This document shows, in pieces, positions 62,587-64,000 of a DNA stretch of 64,000 bases. The translations under genes were made by a program, and so were the position numbers. Source of the DNA: Trinickia soli (GTDB taxonomy: Bacteria; Pseudomonadota; Gammaproteobacteria; Burkholderiales; Burkholderiaceae); contig NZ_PNYB01000015.1 in NCBI RefSeq assembly GCF_002879855.1, positions 62,001 to 126,000 on the forward strand, in the 5' to 3' direction. Under the pieces are notes generated by a model. The model did not search any database and was not told the DNA's origin. It saw only the letters and a program-made list of their open reading frames with translations. Position 1 is the stretch's first letter, and every line of letters starts with the position of its first letter.

Positions 62587-64000
62587 CGGCCACCTCCTGC
62601 CATTTTTCAAGTAATGCGGCGAGCTTGATGCGCGTCACGGGCTTGGACAGATAGTCATCCATCCCGGCGTCGCGGCATGCGCGCACGTCGTCCTGCGTCG
62701 CGTTCGCGCTGACCGCAACGATCGTCGTGCGAATCGGATCGTCACCCTCGGTTTGCCGGATCTTGCGCGCGAGCGTGTAGCCGTCCATGCCCGGCATATG
62801 GCAATCGAGCAACACGAGCCGCGCACGCGTGCACTGCCATGCGGCGTAGCCTTCGATGCCGTCGGCAGCTGCGTGCGCATTAACGCCAAGCGCGCGCAGT
62901 TGCCTCACGATGATGTCGCGATTGATGTCGTTGTCTTCGATGACGAGCACGCGGCCATCCGTCGCCACACCATGGCCATGATCCATGCACATCGCGCCGG
63001 CAGCCGCGCCGGGAGCCGCACCCCGAGCCGCGTCGAGCGGCACGTCGAAGAGCCCGCCGCTCGCGCCCGAGTGCGGCAAGCTCGCGCGTGGTTCTACAGG
63101 GCGGCCAAGCGCCGCGGCAACGGCGTCGGCCAGATCGTCCAGGCTCCTGACGACGCGCGGCACACTGTTGCGCGAAGTCACGATGAGTGCGCCCATCGCA
63201 TTGAGCCCTACCTCGACGTCGGCATGTCTGCCGTTCGTCACGCAACGCACGCCCATCTTCGTCAGGGCCGCACGCACGCACACCGCCATCGCTGGCACGG
63301 GCATGCGCAACAGCGCGCGGGCGGGCGGGACGAGGGGCCGCGCGCGGCGCCGCAGGTTCAGGTCGTCACCCCACTCGATCGGCACGCGAACCCGCACCCG
63401 CGTGCCCGAACCCACGCGGCTTTCCACGTCGATCGTGCCGCCCATGAGATCGACGAGGCGCTTGACGATGGACAATCCGAGCCCTGTGCCACCGTAGCGC
63501 CGCGTGGTGGTGCTGTCTTGCTGCGTGAACGGCGCGAACAGCCGGGCCCGATACGCTTCGGAAATGCCGACACCGGTATCGGTCACCGACAGCACGAGCC
63601 AAGCCCGTCCGCGTGCCACTTTACGACGCACTTCCAGCAGCACATACCCGCGCTCGGTAAAGCGGATTGCGTTGCTGAGCAGGTTCGTCACGATCTGATT
63701 GACGCGCGCTTCGTCGCCGATGAGCCGTTTGTCGAAATGAGGCATGGCAGCGAGATAAATGGCCAGGCCCTTGCGCGCTGCAAGCGGTGCGTGCAGTTCT
63801 ACCGCTGCCGCCGCGAGCGCACAGACGTCGAACGGCTCGGCGGCCAGCGTCAACGCGCCTTGCTCGATCTTGAGATAGTCGAGCGTGTCGTCGACGACAT
63901 GCAGCATGAGCCGCGCCGAATGCTGGGCAACGCCGAGATAGCGCCGCGGCTCGGGCGGCAGCGCCATCGTATCGAGTAAGTCGAGTACGCCGACGACACC
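62558..64000 (-). CDS. Hybrid sensor histidine kinase, 5' end beyond window
   Basis: Partial kinase; the frame is open to the window edge and the visible 480 residues start inside the dimerisation region (MLHVVDDTLDYLKIEQG). The phospho-histidine box lies outside. The ATPase shows LLSNAIRFTERG, DTGVGIS and RRYGGTGLGLSIVKRL. After a pseudo-receiver-like region (about 60-90 residues rich in alanine), a true receiver carries LVLLDCHMPGMDG with the phospho-acceptor aspartate and YLSKPVTR with the conserved lysine. No HPt is attached; it is encoded by the overlapping next gene. Transcription direction and overlaps place it in one transcript with that HPt, the metalloprotease-like gene and probably the T6SS operon. 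Confidence 0.9.
   Translation of the reverse strand, partial: GVVGVLDLLDTMALPPEPRRYLGVAQHSARLMLHVVDDTLDYLKIEQGALTLAAEPFDVCALAAAAVELHAPLAARKGLAIYLAAMPHFDKRLIGDEARVNQIVTNLLSNAIRFTERGYVLLEVRRKVARGRAWLVLSVTDTGVGISEAYRARLFAPFTQQDSTTTRRYGGTGLGLSIVKRLVDLMGGTIDVESRVGSGTRVRVRVPIEWGDDLNLRRRARPLVPPARALLRMPVPAMAVCVRAALTKMGVRCVTNGRHADVEVGLNAMGALIVTSRNSVPRVVRSLDDLADAVAAALGRPVEPRASLPHSGASGGLFDVPLDAARGAAPGAAAGAMCMDHGHGVATDGRVLVIEDNDINRDIIVRQLRALGVNAHAAADGIEGYAAWQCTRARLVLLDCHMPGMDGYTLARKIRQTEGDDPIRTTIVAVSANATQDDVRACRDAGMDDYLSKPVTRIKLAALLEKWQEVADVESKPARL

Overview
The window is high-GC DNA whose gene content points to a betaproteobacterium of the Burkholderia / Paraburkholderia / Trinickia group. The pointers are the alaS, glsB-like, CoA-transferase, RBBP9-type hydrolase and glnS neighbourhood, and the overall codon character. 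This is inferred from gene content; no similarity search was possible. No tRNA, rRNA, CRISPR array, insertion sequence or phage gene was seen.

Positions 1 to about 20.2 kb look like ordinary chromosome. They hold a LivFGMH-type ABC transporter operon without a visible binding protein and with a 4HBT thioesterase at its head (63-4259), a NUDIX hydrolase, and an MFS exporter divergent from a LysR regulator. Next comes a compact chemosensory-like operon (7462-11773): a membrane-bound CheA-like kinase with HAMP and HPt but no CheW domain, a short MCP-like signalling protein, a CheX-like phosphatase and a single-domain CheY. alaS follows with a clear terminator, then a GlsB/YeaQ membrane protein, a CaiB/BaiF CoA-transferase, an RBBP9-type hydrolase, a glycine-zipper lipoprotein, glnS and a second NUDIX gene.

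From 20.3 kb to the right edge lies a secretion island. It opens with a BvgS/EvgS-like hybrid kinase and its NarL-type regulator (20322-24259). Then follows a type III secretion system. The minus operon (24521-27710) encodes a HrpA-like pilin candidate, a small unknown protein, SctI, SctJ, SctK and SctL. The plus operon (27922-37404) encodes an ECF sigma factor, a small unknown protein, SctC, D, N, O, P, Q, R, S, T and U. SctV (37449-39605) is convergent with it. The pilin order, the FHA-type SctD and the ECF factor resemble the HrpL-controlled Hrp systems of Pseudomonas. A bipartite motif, GGAACC-N15/16-TTACT(A/G)A, precedes both the pilin operon and sctV, so I propose it as the binding site of the ECF factor encoded between them.

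Immediately after, all on the minus strand, is a type VI secretion system (39702-58089). In transcriptional order it is tssA, tssB, tssC, hcp, tssE, tssF, tssG, tssH, a PAAR-like gene, vgrG, tssK, tssL (with an OmpA-like domain) and tssM. No tssJ is present, and TssM lacks the usual N-terminal membrane hairpin. Upstream of tssA is a 1303-residue protein with two copies of a metalloprotease-like domain, one with HExxH and one degenerate. It is overlapped by an HPt gene, which follows a second hybrid kinase running off the right edge. Two phosphorelays therefore flank the island, and the large protein is the best candidate for a new secreted effector.
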